Source: Chitinophaga jiangningensis (GTDB taxonomy: Bacteria; Bacteroidota; Bacteroidia; Chitinophagales; Chitinophagaceae). From it: DNA of 64,000 nt. The notes under the pieces were generated by a model, which did not search any database, had not been told where the DNA came from, and saw only the letters and a list, made by a program, of their open reading frames with translations. Shown here piece by piece: positions 35,181 to 43,048 of the stretch; position 1 is the first letter of the stretch; each line of letters begins with the position of its first letter. The position numbers and the translations under genes are program-made. The stretch is from contig NZ_FRBL01000007.1 in NCBI RefSeq assembly GCF_900142605.1, positions 496,001 to 560,000 on the forward strand, in the 5' to 3' direction.

Positions 35181-36182
35181 ATGAAGATAATGCGTAAAGC
35201 TCTGATCGCGCTGACAGCACTGGCCATGACGGTAGGTGCCTGTCAGCAGAATGGAAAAACTGAGGAAGGTAAAAACGACAGTACAGGTGCCAGCAAGGTA
35301 GACCGCATACAGGTACCGGTGCCGGTGTTTTCGGAGGATTCCGCCTATGCTTACACTGCAAAGCAGGTGAGCTTTGGCCCGAGAATTCCTAATACACCAG
35401 CCCAGGAAAAATGTGCTGCCTGGCTGATTGCCAGCCTGAAACAATGGGCGGATACGGTGTATGTACAGCGTACAACTGTAACAGGTCCTAAAGGTGAAAA
35501 ACTCCCTTGTATCAACATTGTAGGTAGTTTTAACCCGGCCGCCAAACAGCGCGTGCTGTTGCTGGCACACTGGGATACCCGCCCTATTGCGGATGAAGAT
35601 GCCTTTGACAAAACTAAAAAACTCGATGGTGCAGATGACGGCGGCAGCGGTGTGGCCGTACTGCTCGAAGCGGCCAGGAATTTTAAAACGCAACGGCCGG
35701 ATGCCGGAGTGGATATTTTGCTGGTGGATGTGGAAGACTTTGGTGATCCATCCAATGAAAATTCGTTCTGTCTGGGTACCCAATATTGGGCTAAAAACCC
35801 GCATGTGCCGGGTTACAAAGCCAACTATGGCATTCTGCTGGATATGGTAGGCGGACGCGGTTCCCAGTTCTACATGGAAAAGGCCTCCCAGCAATATGCG
35901 CCAGGCCCTATGAGAATGTTCTGGGACGTAGCCAATCAAATTGGCTACTCTGACATCTTCCGATATGAAGACTATGGTTCCTATATTACCGATGATCATA
36001 TACCGGTAAACACCATTGCCAACATACCTACTTTTGATGTGCTGGCCTGGCAGGCCAGTGGTCAGTTTCCTTCACACTGGCATACTACCAACGATAATAT
36101 GAGTGTGATAGACAAACGTACCCTGAAAGCAGTGGGTCAAACCATTCTTCAGGTGATCTACACACAACCTTTCTCCTACTAA
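35181..36182 (+). CDS. M28-family lipoprotein, probable glutaminyl-peptide cyclotransferase
   Basis: 333 aa (a second ATG three codons in is also possible). Signal peptide with lipobox VGAC. The metal-site pattern of the M28 fold is intact: LLLAHWDTRP, DGADDGGSGVAVLLE, LVDVEDFGDP, GILLDMVGG and HWHTTNDN. The single-zinc glutaminyl cyclases of Bacteroidota have this arrangement, with WDTRP and DDGGSG in the same places. They turn N-terminal Gln of secreted proteins into pyroglutamate. Most secreted proteins in this window start with Gln after cleavage, which supports that reading. An aminopeptidase role is the alternative. Confidence 0.85.
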   Translation: MKIMRKALIALTALAMTVGACQQNGKTEEGKNDSTGASKVDRIQVPVPVFSEDSAYAYTAKQVSFGPRIPNTPAQEKCAAWLIASLKQWADTVYVQRTTVTGPKGEKLPCINIVGSFNPAAKQRVLLLAHWDTRPIADEDAFDKTKKLDGADDGGSGVAVLLEAARNFKTQRPDAGVDILLVDVEDFGDPSNENSFCLGTQYWAKNPHVPGYKANYGILLDMVGGRGSQFYMEKASQQYAPGPMRMFWDVANQIGYSDIFRYEDYGSYITDDHIPVNTIANIPTFDVLAWQASGQFPSHWHTTNDNMSVIDKRTLKAVGQTILQVIYTQPFSY

Positions 36183-36243
36183 AAAACTTTTGCGGGTTTG
36201 TAGCATGAAAGGCAGATGACATATACAATGCGTAGTGGTGTCT

Positions 36244-36251
36244 TAATTTAG
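36244..36251 (+). promoter_or_regulatory. Near -7 box TAATTTAG of alkB
   Basis: One mismatch to TAnnTTTG, ending four bases before the alkB ATG; if used, the message is leaderless. Confidence 0.35.
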
Positions 36252-36255
36252 TGCT

Positions 36256-36879
36256 ATGAGCCTGCAGGGAAGTTTATTCGGTCAGGATAACAATCACAAA
36301 CAGGAGATCAACCTGGAAAATGGTCTCCTGGAATATTATCCGCATTTTTTTACTCCAACGGACAGCGACCGGATTTTCCAGCAGCTTATTGCTACCATTA
36401 CCTGGAAGCAGGAATCCATGCGCATGTATGGGCGTGAAGTCCTGTTTCCACGGTTGATGGCCTGGTACGGGGATGCCAACAGTTCCTATTCTTTTTCAGG
36501 TAATACTTTTAAACCTTTGCCATGGACAGCCGAACTGACCATGATCAGGGATCGTGTGGCAATGGCCGCCGGCACTACGTTTAACAGCGTATTGCTGAAT
36601 TATTACCGTAGTGGTAATGATTCCATGGGGTGGCATGCAGATGATGAGCCGGAGCTGGGGAAAAATCCGGTGATCGGTTCTGTAAATATGGGCGCTACGC
36701 GGCGATTTCTGCTGCGCCACCGTTATCACCAAGACCTGAAATACGAGATTGCGCTTGAACATGGCTCTCTCCTGCTGATGAAGGGCGAGCTGCAACATTT
36801 CTGGGAACACCAGGTTCCAAAAACGGCCAAGCCTGTAGGCCCCCGCATCAACCTTACGTTCAGATATATCTATCCATAA
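36256..36879 (+). CDS. alkB: AlkB-like alpha-ketoglutarate-dependent dioxygenase
   Basis: 207 aa. Iron ligands H127 and D129 (GWHADDE) and H185 (WEHQVPK), and the alpha-ketoglutarate arginines R197 and R203 (RINLTFR), are all present. The lid motif LLNYYRSGNDSMGWH fits the ALKBH2/3-like bacterial group that removes alkyl groups from bases by oxidation. A SIR2-like gene starts 14 nt after its stop, so the two are probably cotranscribed. Confidence 0.93.
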   Translation: MSLQGSLFGQDNNHKQEINLENGLLEYYPHFFTPTDSDRIFQQLIATITWKQESMRMYGREVLFPRLMAWYGDANSSYSFSGNTFKPLPWTAELTMIRDRVAMAAGTTFNSVLLNYYRSGNDSMGWHADDEPELGKNPVIGSVNMGATRRFLLRHRYHQDLKYEIALEHGSLLLMKGELQHFWEHQVPKTAKPVGPRINLTFRYIYP

Positions 36880-36893
36880 AACCGTTACACCAC

Positions 36894-37796
36894 ATGAAGA
36901 ACCTGGTTTTATTAATCGGAAATGACATCAATAACATTTCCGCCGGCCTGAGCTGGAAAGACCTGCTACAGGATATTATCACCTATTGTCACACTTCGGG
37001 CTGTATTGAAATTGATGAAAAGAAGCCGTTTCCGCTCCTTTATGAAGAAATCTTCCTGACGGCCATCCGGCAGCATCATATGAAAGAAAAGGACCTGAAA
37101 GCCTTTATTGCAGGCAAAACTGCACAGATCACTCCCAACCAGCTGCATACTGCCATCAGGGCACTTCAGCCGGAGCACATCCTCACTACCAATTATGAAT
37201 TTACCCTGGAAGGAAGCACTCCCACTGAAAATACAAGCCTGATCAGGGAAACCACCTTTAGCATTTTCAGAAAGTATACAATGGATAACATCCATTACTG
37301 GCACATTCATGGCGACTGTCTTAATCCGATGAGTATAAACCTCGGCTTTGAGCACTATGGTGGCCAGTTGCAGCTGATGCGAAATTATGTGGTAAGTGGC
37401 ACTATGTACACCAATAAAGCAGTACCAAAGGAATCGCTGATTCGCAGAATAAAGAACAAGGAAATATACTTTCATTCCTGGATAGACCTTTTTTTCACAA
37501 AGGATATACACATCTTCGGGCTATCGCTGGACTTCGTAGAGTCGGACCTGTGGTGGCTGCTTACCTACAGGGCACGACAAAAGTTCCATCACAAAACGAT
37601 CAGCGTTCCTAACAACATTTATTACTATATCCCTGAAGCCTATACGGAGCGCTCCAAGTTCAAATTAGACCTGTTGAAGGCCAATGGCGTCACGGTAGTA
37701 AGCATGCCGGCACCCACCAAACTGGCTTATTACCAGGGAATCATTGAAAAAATCGGGAAAACAAAGCCTGTACGGGATACAGCTATTGCACTTTAG
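36894..37796 (+). CDS. SIR2-like domain protein (possible NAD-consuming enzyme)
   Basis: 300 aa. N-terminal LVLLIGNDINN resembles the NAD-binding loop; LTTNYEF (Asn100) and HIHGD (His139) are the catalytic Asn and His of the SIR2 fold, and IFGLSLDFVESDLWWLL matches the later GxS motif of the SIR2_2 branch. There is no zinc finger, so it is not a classic deacetylase. This branch includes NAD-degrading defence effectors (ThsA, DSR and SIR2-Argonaute systems), but stand-alone members are often uncharacterised. The pairing with alkB is the only context. Confidence 0.8.
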   Translation: MKNLVLLIGNDINNISAGLSWKDLLQDIITYCHTSGCIEIDEKKPFPLLYEEIFLTAIRQHHMKEKDLKAFIAGKTAQITPNQLHTAIRALQPEHILTTNYEFTLEGSTPTENTSLIRETTFSIFRKYTMDNIHYWHIHGDCLNPMSINLGFEHYGGQLQLMRNYVVSGTMYTNKAVPKESLIRRIKNKEIYFHSWIDLFFTKDIHIFGLSLDFVESDLWWLLTYRARQKFHHKTISVPNNIYYYIPEAYTERSKFKLDLLKANGVTVVSMPAPTKLAYYQGIIEKIGKTKPVRDTAIAL

Positions 37797-37906
37797 ATTA
37801 CTCAACGACCCGAAAAACCGGCAATTTCTTTGCAAAACTGATTGAGATGTAACAAAATGCAGAACCTGAACGCTTGCATTGTTGTTAAAGTTTAAAATCT
37901 TAGTCT

Positions 37907-38971
37907 ATGTTATTGAAATTAGCAATTGCCATGAGCACGCTCTTCTTTGCACCGGAGCCGGAGCAAGGCGGCCCCAAAACCCAGGTGATGTACGTAAAGG
38001 AAAACAAGGTGCCATGCACGGGAGTGGCCCCCATGGAATGCTTGCAGGTGAGAACGGAGAATGAATCAGAGTGGTCCAACCTGTATACCAACATCCAGGG
38101 ATTCAACTATCAGCCCGGATATCAGTATAAACTGCTGGTAACCGTGTCCAACATTAAAAACCCTCCTGCTGATGGCTCTTCCCTTAAATACACCTTGAAA
38201 AAGGTGATGTATAAAAAGAAGGTGGCAGTGAGCAACAGTGGAAATCCTTTTGTTAGCGGTAAGCGCTGGACACTGGTGGAAATGAACGGATCGCCCATCA
38301 CATCAGGCAAAATCTGGTTAGAGTTTGATCCATCCGGAAGCCGCTACCATGGCAATGGTGGCTGTAATGGCATTGGTGGTGAGTTCAAACAAAATGCGAC
38401 TGCCGGTATCGTAAGTTTCACCCGCGGCATGAGTACCATGATGGCCTGCATCGACGAGAACGATATGCGCAACGAAACCAATTTCCAACGCTCGCTGGAA
38501 CAAAAAACCTACAACTACCGTGTGGAAAATGGCCGCCTGAACCTATACGGCAATGGCCGCCGCCTGTTGTCATTTAAACAAGGCGCCGGTGAAGAAAAAC
38601 CACAGCAGCAACCGGACGTATGGGCTTTTATCTCCAGTAAAAGATGGAACCTGATCCAACTGCATGGAACCACGATTAACGAACCTGGCATCTACCTCGA
38701 ATTTGATCCTGCTAAAGGCCGTTACCATGGCCGCGGTGGGTGCAATATCGTAAATGGCACCTTTAAGCATACTGCCACTACCGTGACGATGGGCCCGGGA
38801 ATGAGTACCCGTATGGCTTGCGGCGAAGCGATTATGAAAAGAGAAACTGAATTCATGAAAGCAATCGGCAGTAAAACCTATAAGTTCGACGTGGCGGAAC
38901 AAACGCTTAACTTCTACGAAAAAGATAAGCTGGTGATGATCTTTGGGATGACTGATAAAGAACAAAAATAA
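37907..38971 (+). CDS. DUF4377 plus two META domains, exported
   Basis: 354 aa with an N-terminal hydrophobic stretch of about 15 residues, probably a short signal peptide. A DUF4377 domain (VMYVKENKVPCTGVAPMECL) fills residues 20-100. Two META domains follow (about 110-225 and 240-350). Each has the RWTL/RWNL start, the GxGGCN core (HGNGGCNGIGG and HGRGGCNIVNG) and the MSTxMAC motif. META domains occur in heat-shock protein HslJ and other envelope stress proteins. DUF4377 with tandem META suggests a cell-envelope role. Confidence 0.88.
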   Translation: MLLKLAIAMSTLFFAPEPEQGGPKTQVMYVKENKVPCTGVAPMECLQVRTENESEWSNLYTNIQGFNYQPGYQYKLLVTVSNIKNPPADGSSLKYTLKKVMYKKKVAVSNSGNPFVSGKRWTLVEMNGSPITSGKIWLEFDPSGSRYHGNGGCNGIGGEFKQNATAGIVSFTRGMSTMMACIDENDMRNETNFQRSLEQKTYNYRVENGRLNLYGNGRRLLSFKQGAGEEKPQQQPDVWAFISSKRWNLIQLHGTTINEPGIYLEFDPAKGRYHGRGGCNIVNGTFKHTATTVTMGPGMSTRMACGEAIMKRETEFMKAIGSKTYKFDVAEQTLNFYEKDKLVMIFGMTDKEQK

Positions 38972-38990
38972 TTCCCTCACATTTTCATAA

Positions 38991-39028
38991 AAAAAATACC
39001 CTCGCCTTATGACGAGGGTATTTTTTTT
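38991..39028. terminator. Bidirectional terminator between META and TIG genes
   Basis: 14-bp stem AAAAAATACCCTCG with CGAGGGTATTTTTT (38991-39004 / 39013-39026), 8-nt loop. It lies between convergent genes and suits both. Confidence 0.92.
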
Positions 39029-39047
39029 GCGCCTGCCATGCAGCCGT

Positions 39048-39416
39048 TTACCTCCGTGGTAAATTGGCCGCCAGCATTGCATTGGAGTTGTATTCAAACA
39101 TCAATGAATTGGAAGGATTATCTCCTACCGTTACCGTTACTGGTACAACACCCGCTTTATGAGGCGGCACCTGCACCAGGAGGTAGTCGTTGGATGCATA
39201 GAGCACTACGGCCTTTGCATCGCCGAATACCACGGTATTTTCCAGCTTATTGGTGCTGAAACCATTACCCTTGATCCGGATAAAATTACCTGCATTTCCA
39301 GCAGTGGTAATTTTAGCGATAGGGTCCTTTCTTTCACTTTCCTTCTTTGGGGTGCACGCTAGCATGCATGTTAATAACAATACAAGGGGCGTCACAAACA
39401 ATGTCAACTTTTTCAT
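39048..39416 (-). CDS. Small IPT/TIG-domain lipoprotein
   Basis: 122 aa. The lipobox MLAC lipidates Cys21. The mature part is one IPT/TIG immunoglobulin-like domain: IRIKGNGFSTNKLENTVVFGDAKA through VQVPPHKAGVVPVTVTVGDN. Such single-domain lipoproteins often sit on the surface of Bacteroidota and may bind glycans or other proteins. It is monocistronic, with its own -7 box and a leader of about 70 nt. Confidence 0.82.
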   Translation of the reverse strand: MKKLTLFVTPLVLLLTCMLACTPKKESERKDPIAKITTAGNAGNFIRIKGNGFSTNKLENTVVFGDAKAVVLYASNDYLLVQVPPHKAGVVPVTVTVGDNPSNSLMFEYNSNAMLAANLPRR

Positions 39417-39489
39417 TCTTATTCTTTTTTGGGGGTAAACAAACCCTGGTTAAAATACTTCAATACCCTTTTTGGTATCGATGCGGTCG

Positions 39490-39497
39490 CAAAGTTA
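39490..39497 (-). promoter_or_regulatory. -7 box TAACTTTG of the TIG lipoprotein gene
   Basis: Exact TAnnTTTG on the minus strand. An inverted repeat (CTACGC/GCGTAG, 39506-39526) lies just upstream and could be an operator. Confidence 0.5.
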
Positions 39498-39540
39498 CAA
39501 CACCTCTACGCATTCTATCTGCGTAGTTCCAACATAAATT

Positions 39541-39560
39541 AAAAAACCGTATTACTACGG
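39541..39560 (-). terminator. Terminator of sdhCAB
   Basis: CCGTA/TACGG stem with 4-nt loop (39547-39560), followed on the minus strand by six T. It ends the operon 15 bases after the sdhB stop. Confidence 0.75.
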
Positions 39561-39575
39561 GGACGGCTGTATGAA

Positions 39576-40322
39576 TTATTTACGTAAGATATGCGCCTTG
39601 TTAAACTCCCAGTTCATGCGGGCAATATGCAGTACTGAAATTTCCTGCGGACACACTACTTCACAGGCTTCCGTATTCGTACAATGTCCAAACCCTTCCG
39701 CATCCATCTGGTTTACCATATGCAGTACCCTGTCCTGCGCTTCTTCTTTCCCCTGGGGCAGTAAAGCCATATGCGTGATTTTGGCACTCGTAAATAAGGC
39801 CGCACTGGAGTTTTTGCACACCGCAACACAGGCGCCGCAGCCAATGCAGGCCGCTGCATCAAATGCCGATTCTGCCAGCGGTGAGGAGATGCGTGTAGTA
39901 TTCGCTTCCGGCGCCTGGCCCGTGTTTACGGATATAAAACCTCCCGACTGTATAATCCGGTCAAAAGAAGACCGGTCCACTTTTAAATCACATTTTACCG
40001 GGAAAGCCGTAGCCCTGAAGGGTTCTATATAAATCTCCTCTCCATCGCGGAAACTCCTCATATGCAGCTGGCAGGTAGTGGTATTTTTTAATGGCCCGTG
40101 CGGGCGACCATTGATCATCACGCCGCACTGCCCGCAAATCCCTTCCCTGCAGTCATGGTCAAACTCCACAGGTCGCACGCCCTGCTTCATCAATTGTTCA
40201 TTCAGCACATCCAGCATTTCCAGGAACGACATGTCTTCATTCACATTCTGCAGCTCATAGGATTCCAGCTTTCCAGCGGAATCAGTGTTTTCCTGTCGCC
40301 ATACTTTTAATCGTATATGCAT
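39576..40322 (-). CDS. sdhB: Succinate dehydrogenase/fumarate reductase iron-sulfur subunit
   Basis: 248 aa. The 2Fe-2S ligands are in DCREGICGQCG, the 4Fe-4S set in CIGCGACVAVCKN, and the 3Fe-4S set in CTNTEACEVVCPQEI. It carries electrons from SdhA to the membrane cytochrome b. It is the last gene of sdhC-sdhA-sdhB, starting 24 nt after the sdhA stop. Confidence 0.97.
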   Translation of the reverse strand: MHIRLKVWRQENTDSAGKLESYELQNVNEDMSFLEMLDVLNEQLMKQGVRPVEFDHDCREGICGQCGVMINGRPHGPLKNTTTCQLHMRSFRDGEEIYIEPFRATAFPVKCDLKVDRSSFDRIIQSGGFISVNTGQAPEANTTRISSPLAESAFDAAACIGCGACVAVCKNSSAALFTSAKITHMALLPQGKEEAQDRVLHMVNQMDAEGFGHCTNTEACEVVCPQEISVLHIARMNWEFNKAHILRK

Positions 40323-40346
40323 ATAGGTTATATTTTTCTGATGATG

Positions 40347-42257
40347 TTATTTATAGCTCCTCACTGTTGGTGTTACAAACTCAAAATGCAGCGGCTCCAT
40401 ATGCAGCTTGGGTGGCTGATCATTCCCTGTCCAGGCCCAGGCGGAGATAAAGGAGAAGTCTTTGTCGTTACGCAGCGCCTCTCCGTCCTGGGTCTGGTAT
40501 TCCTCCCGGAAGTGTGCCCCGCAGGATTCGTTCCGCGTTAAGGCATCGTAGCACATCAGCTCTCCGAGTTCCAGGTAATCCGCTACGCGACCTGCTTTTT
40601 CCAATTCCGCATTCAGGCCAAGGCCGCCGGGTACATGGAGGTTGTTGTAAAACTCAGTCCTTAACGCTCTGATGTCGCTGATGGCTGCCTGTAGTCCGGC
40701 TGCAGAGCGGGAAAGGCCGCATTTATCATATAAAATATGCCCCAGTTTACGGTGAAAATAATCCGTGGATTCTTTGCCCTGAATAGCCATCAATAGCTGC
40801 AATTGTTCTTTCACGGCTCTTTCCGCGGCCTCAAATGCAGGATGCTTAATATCAATTGGTCCTGATTTAATTTCATCTGCCAGGTAATTAGCCATGGTGT
40901 AAGGCGCAATGAAATAACCGTCGATACTGGCTTGCAGCAGCGAGTTTGCGCCCAGTCTGTTAGCACCGTGATCTGCGAAATTGGCTTCTCCCAAAGCATA
41001 TAAACCGGGAATAGTGGTCATCAGCTCATAATCCACCCACAGGCCGCCCATGGAAAAGTGTGCTGCCGGCGAAATCCGCATAGGCTCTGTATAGGCGTTT
41101 ACGTTAGTGATTTTTTCGTACATGCGAAACAGGTTACCGTACTTCTCCCTGATCTTGTCTTCTCCCTGTTCCCGGATAGCCCGGGAAAAGTCCAGATACA
41201 CGGCATTTTTTAACGGTCCTATACCATAACCAGCGTCGATACGTTCTTTGGCCGCACGGGAGGCTATGTCCCTGGGGCTCAGGTTGCCGAAGGCCGGGTA
41301 ACGTCTCTCCAGATAATAATCCCTTTCTTCTTCCGGAATTTGATTGGGAGGGCGCTGGTCGTCCTGCGTTTTAGGCACCCAGATACGGCCGTCGTTGCGG
41401 AGCGATTCCGACATAAGCGTGAGTTTCGACTGGTACTCCCCGGATTGTGGCAGGCTGGTGGGGTGAATTTGTGTCCAGCTGGGGTTGGCCATCAGTGCAC
41501 CTTTTTTATGCGCCCGCCAGATGGCAGAGCCGTTACAGCCCATCGCCAGGGTGGATAGGAAATAGATTTTTCCAAAGCCACCGGTAGCCAGTACCACTGC
41601 GTGTGCGCTATGCCGCTCAATGGCGCCTGTATCCATATTCCGGATAATCACCCCCCTCGCCTTTCCATCCATCACTACGAGGTCCAGCATTTCATGGCGG
41701 GTATATAGTTTTACATGCCCCTGGTGCACCTGGCGCATCAGCGCCTGGTAGGCGCCTAACAATAATTGCTGACCTGTTTGCCCTCTTGCGTAAAAGGTTC
41801 TGGATACCTGCACCCCGCCAAATGAGCGGTTGTTAAGATATCCGCCATATTCCCGGCCAAACGGAACGCCTTGCGCCACTGCCTGGTCGATCAGGCTGGC
41901 ACTGCATTCTGCCAGACGGTATACGTTCGCTTCGCGTGCGCGGAAGTCGCCTCCCTTGATGGTATCGTAAAACATTCTGTATACGCTGTCACCATCATTT
42001 TTATAATTCTTACAGGCATTCACTCCGCCCTGAGCGGCCACAGAATGGGCGCGCCTGGCGGAGTCCTGGAAGCAGAAGCTTTTCACATTGTAGCCCATCT
42101 CCCCCAGCGAAGCCGCCACGGAGCTGCCGGCAAGGCCTGTTCCTACCACGATGATGTCCAGCTTTTTGCGGTTGGCGGGATTCACCAGCTTCGCATGTGC
42201 CTTGTAGTTATTCCACTTTTCTTCCAGTGGTCCCTGAGGTATTTTAGCATCCAGCAT
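40347..42257 (-). CDS. sdhA: Succinate dehydrogenase/fumarate reductase flavoprotein subunit
   Basis: 636 aa. The FAD motif GTGLAGSSVAASLGEMGYNV opens the protein; the FAD-linking His lies in AHSVAAQGGVNA. Substrate-site residues appear in HPTSL and RISPAAHFSMGGLW. The sequence is of the B-type (Bacillus/Wolinella/Bacteroidota) group that works with a single diheme cytochrome b. It begins 6 nt after the sdhC stop. Confidence 0.97.
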   Translation of the reverse strand: MLDAKIPQGPLEEKWNNYKAHAKLVNPANRKKLDIIVVGTGLAGSSVAASLGEMGYNVKSFCFQDSARRAHSVAAQGGVNACKNYKNDGDSVYRMFYDTIKGGDFRAREANVYRLAECSASLIDQAVAQGVPFGREYGGYLNNRSFGGVQVSRTFYARGQTGQQLLLGAYQALMRQVHQGHVKLYTRHEMLDLVVMDGKARGVIIRNMDTGAIERHSAHAVVLATGGFGKIYFLSTLAMGCNGSAIWRAHKKGALMANPSWTQIHPTSLPQSGEYQSKLTLMSESLRNDGRIWVPKTQDDQRPPNQIPEEERDYYLERRYPAFGNLSPRDIASRAAKERIDAGYGIGPLKNAVYLDFSRAIREQGEDKIREKYGNLFRMYEKITNVNAYTEPMRISPAAHFSMGGLWVDYELMTTIPGLYALGEANFADHGANRLGANSLLQASIDGYFIAPYTMANYLADEIKSGPIDIKHPAFEAAERAVKEQLQLLMAIQGKESTDYFHRKLGHILYDKCGLSRSAAGLQAAISDIRALRTEFYNNLHVPGGLGLNAELEKAGRVADYLELGELMCYDALTRNESCGAHFREEYQTQDGEALRNDKDFSFISAWAWTGNDQPPKLHMEPLHFEFVTPTVRSYK

Positions 42258-42263
42258 GGCCAG

Positions 42264-42923
42264 TTATTTTAAGAAATGAACATATACTGGGATAATGGCA
42301 AAACCAGCGCAGATGCCCACACTGTATATCCATCCCAGGACTTTTATCCAGCGAACATATTTAGGGTGATAGACCCCCAGTGTACGTGCAGCGCTAAAAA
42401 AGCCGTGTAGCAAATGATAGCAAAGTGCCACCATACAAATGACATACACACCCACGTACCATGTTTGACTGTAGACCTCCATTACCAGGGTATACAGGTC
42501 TTTATTACCACGTGCATCCAGTGGTAACTGCCCGAACTTATACACGTACCAAAAGTCCCTGAAATGGATCACAAGGAAAATAAAAATAATGGTGCCCAGC
42601 AGGCCCATGTTGCGGGAGTACCATTTGCTCACGGTGCCGCGGCGGTCGTAATGATACTTCTGCTTTTGCGCCCGTGTATTCGCTGCCGTTATAATGATCG
42701 CATACACAACATGGGCGATGATACTGGCATAAAGTACCCAGGAAATAATTTTGATGAGGATGTTACCCGAAAGCAGGTGGGAATAGGCATTGAACTGGAG
42801 TTGCGACTCTGCTGCCGGCAGCAGCAGCTGCAGGTTTCCCAGCAGGTGAATCACCAGAAAAAAGCAGAGAAACAAGCCGGTTAATGCCATCCAGATCTTC
42901 CTTGTCAGCGTTGTTTGAGTCAT
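42264..42923 (-). CDS. sdhC: Succinate dehydrogenase cytochrome b subunit
   Basis: 219 aa with five membrane helices, the fused B-type single anchor subunit. Candidate heme ligands are His in VIHLLGNL, IAHVVYAI, VIHFRDFW and CYHLLHGFF. It passes electrons between SdhB and quinone (menaquinone in Bacteroidota). First gene of the operon. I find no exact -7 box in its 125-nt upstream region. Confidence 0.95.
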   Translation of the reverse strand: MTQTTLTRKIWMALTGLFLCFFLVIHLLGNLQLLLPAAESQLQFNAYSHLLSGNILIKIISWVLYASIIAHVVYAIIITAANTRAQKQKYHYDRRGTVSKWYSRNMGLLGTIIFIFLVIHFRDFWYVYKFGQLPLDARGNKDLYTLVMEVYSQTWYVGVYVICMVALCYHLLHGFFSAARTLGVYHPKYVRWIKVLGWIYSVGICAGFAIIPVYVHFLK

Positions 42924-42994
42924 ACATGGATTTTTTGTGTTTACTAGTTGGCGCTGCCGTTGATAACACCATGTATCTCGAAAATGTTTGAATA

Positions 42995-43030
42995 AAAAAG
43001 CCCGTCCGGTAGTAACCGGACGGGCTTAGT
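42995..43030 (-). terminator. Terminator of the S46 peptidase gene
   Basis: GC-rich hairpin with GCCCGTCCGG as the left arm and loop TAGTAA; an A-run at its left edge becomes the T-run on the minus strand. Confidence 0.85.
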
Positions 43031-43048
43031 GCTATTGATCAGAAAGGA

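Noticed and set aside
34776..35999. 407-codon open frame on the minus strand
   Set aside because: Antisense to cysS and the M28 gene, both clearly real.
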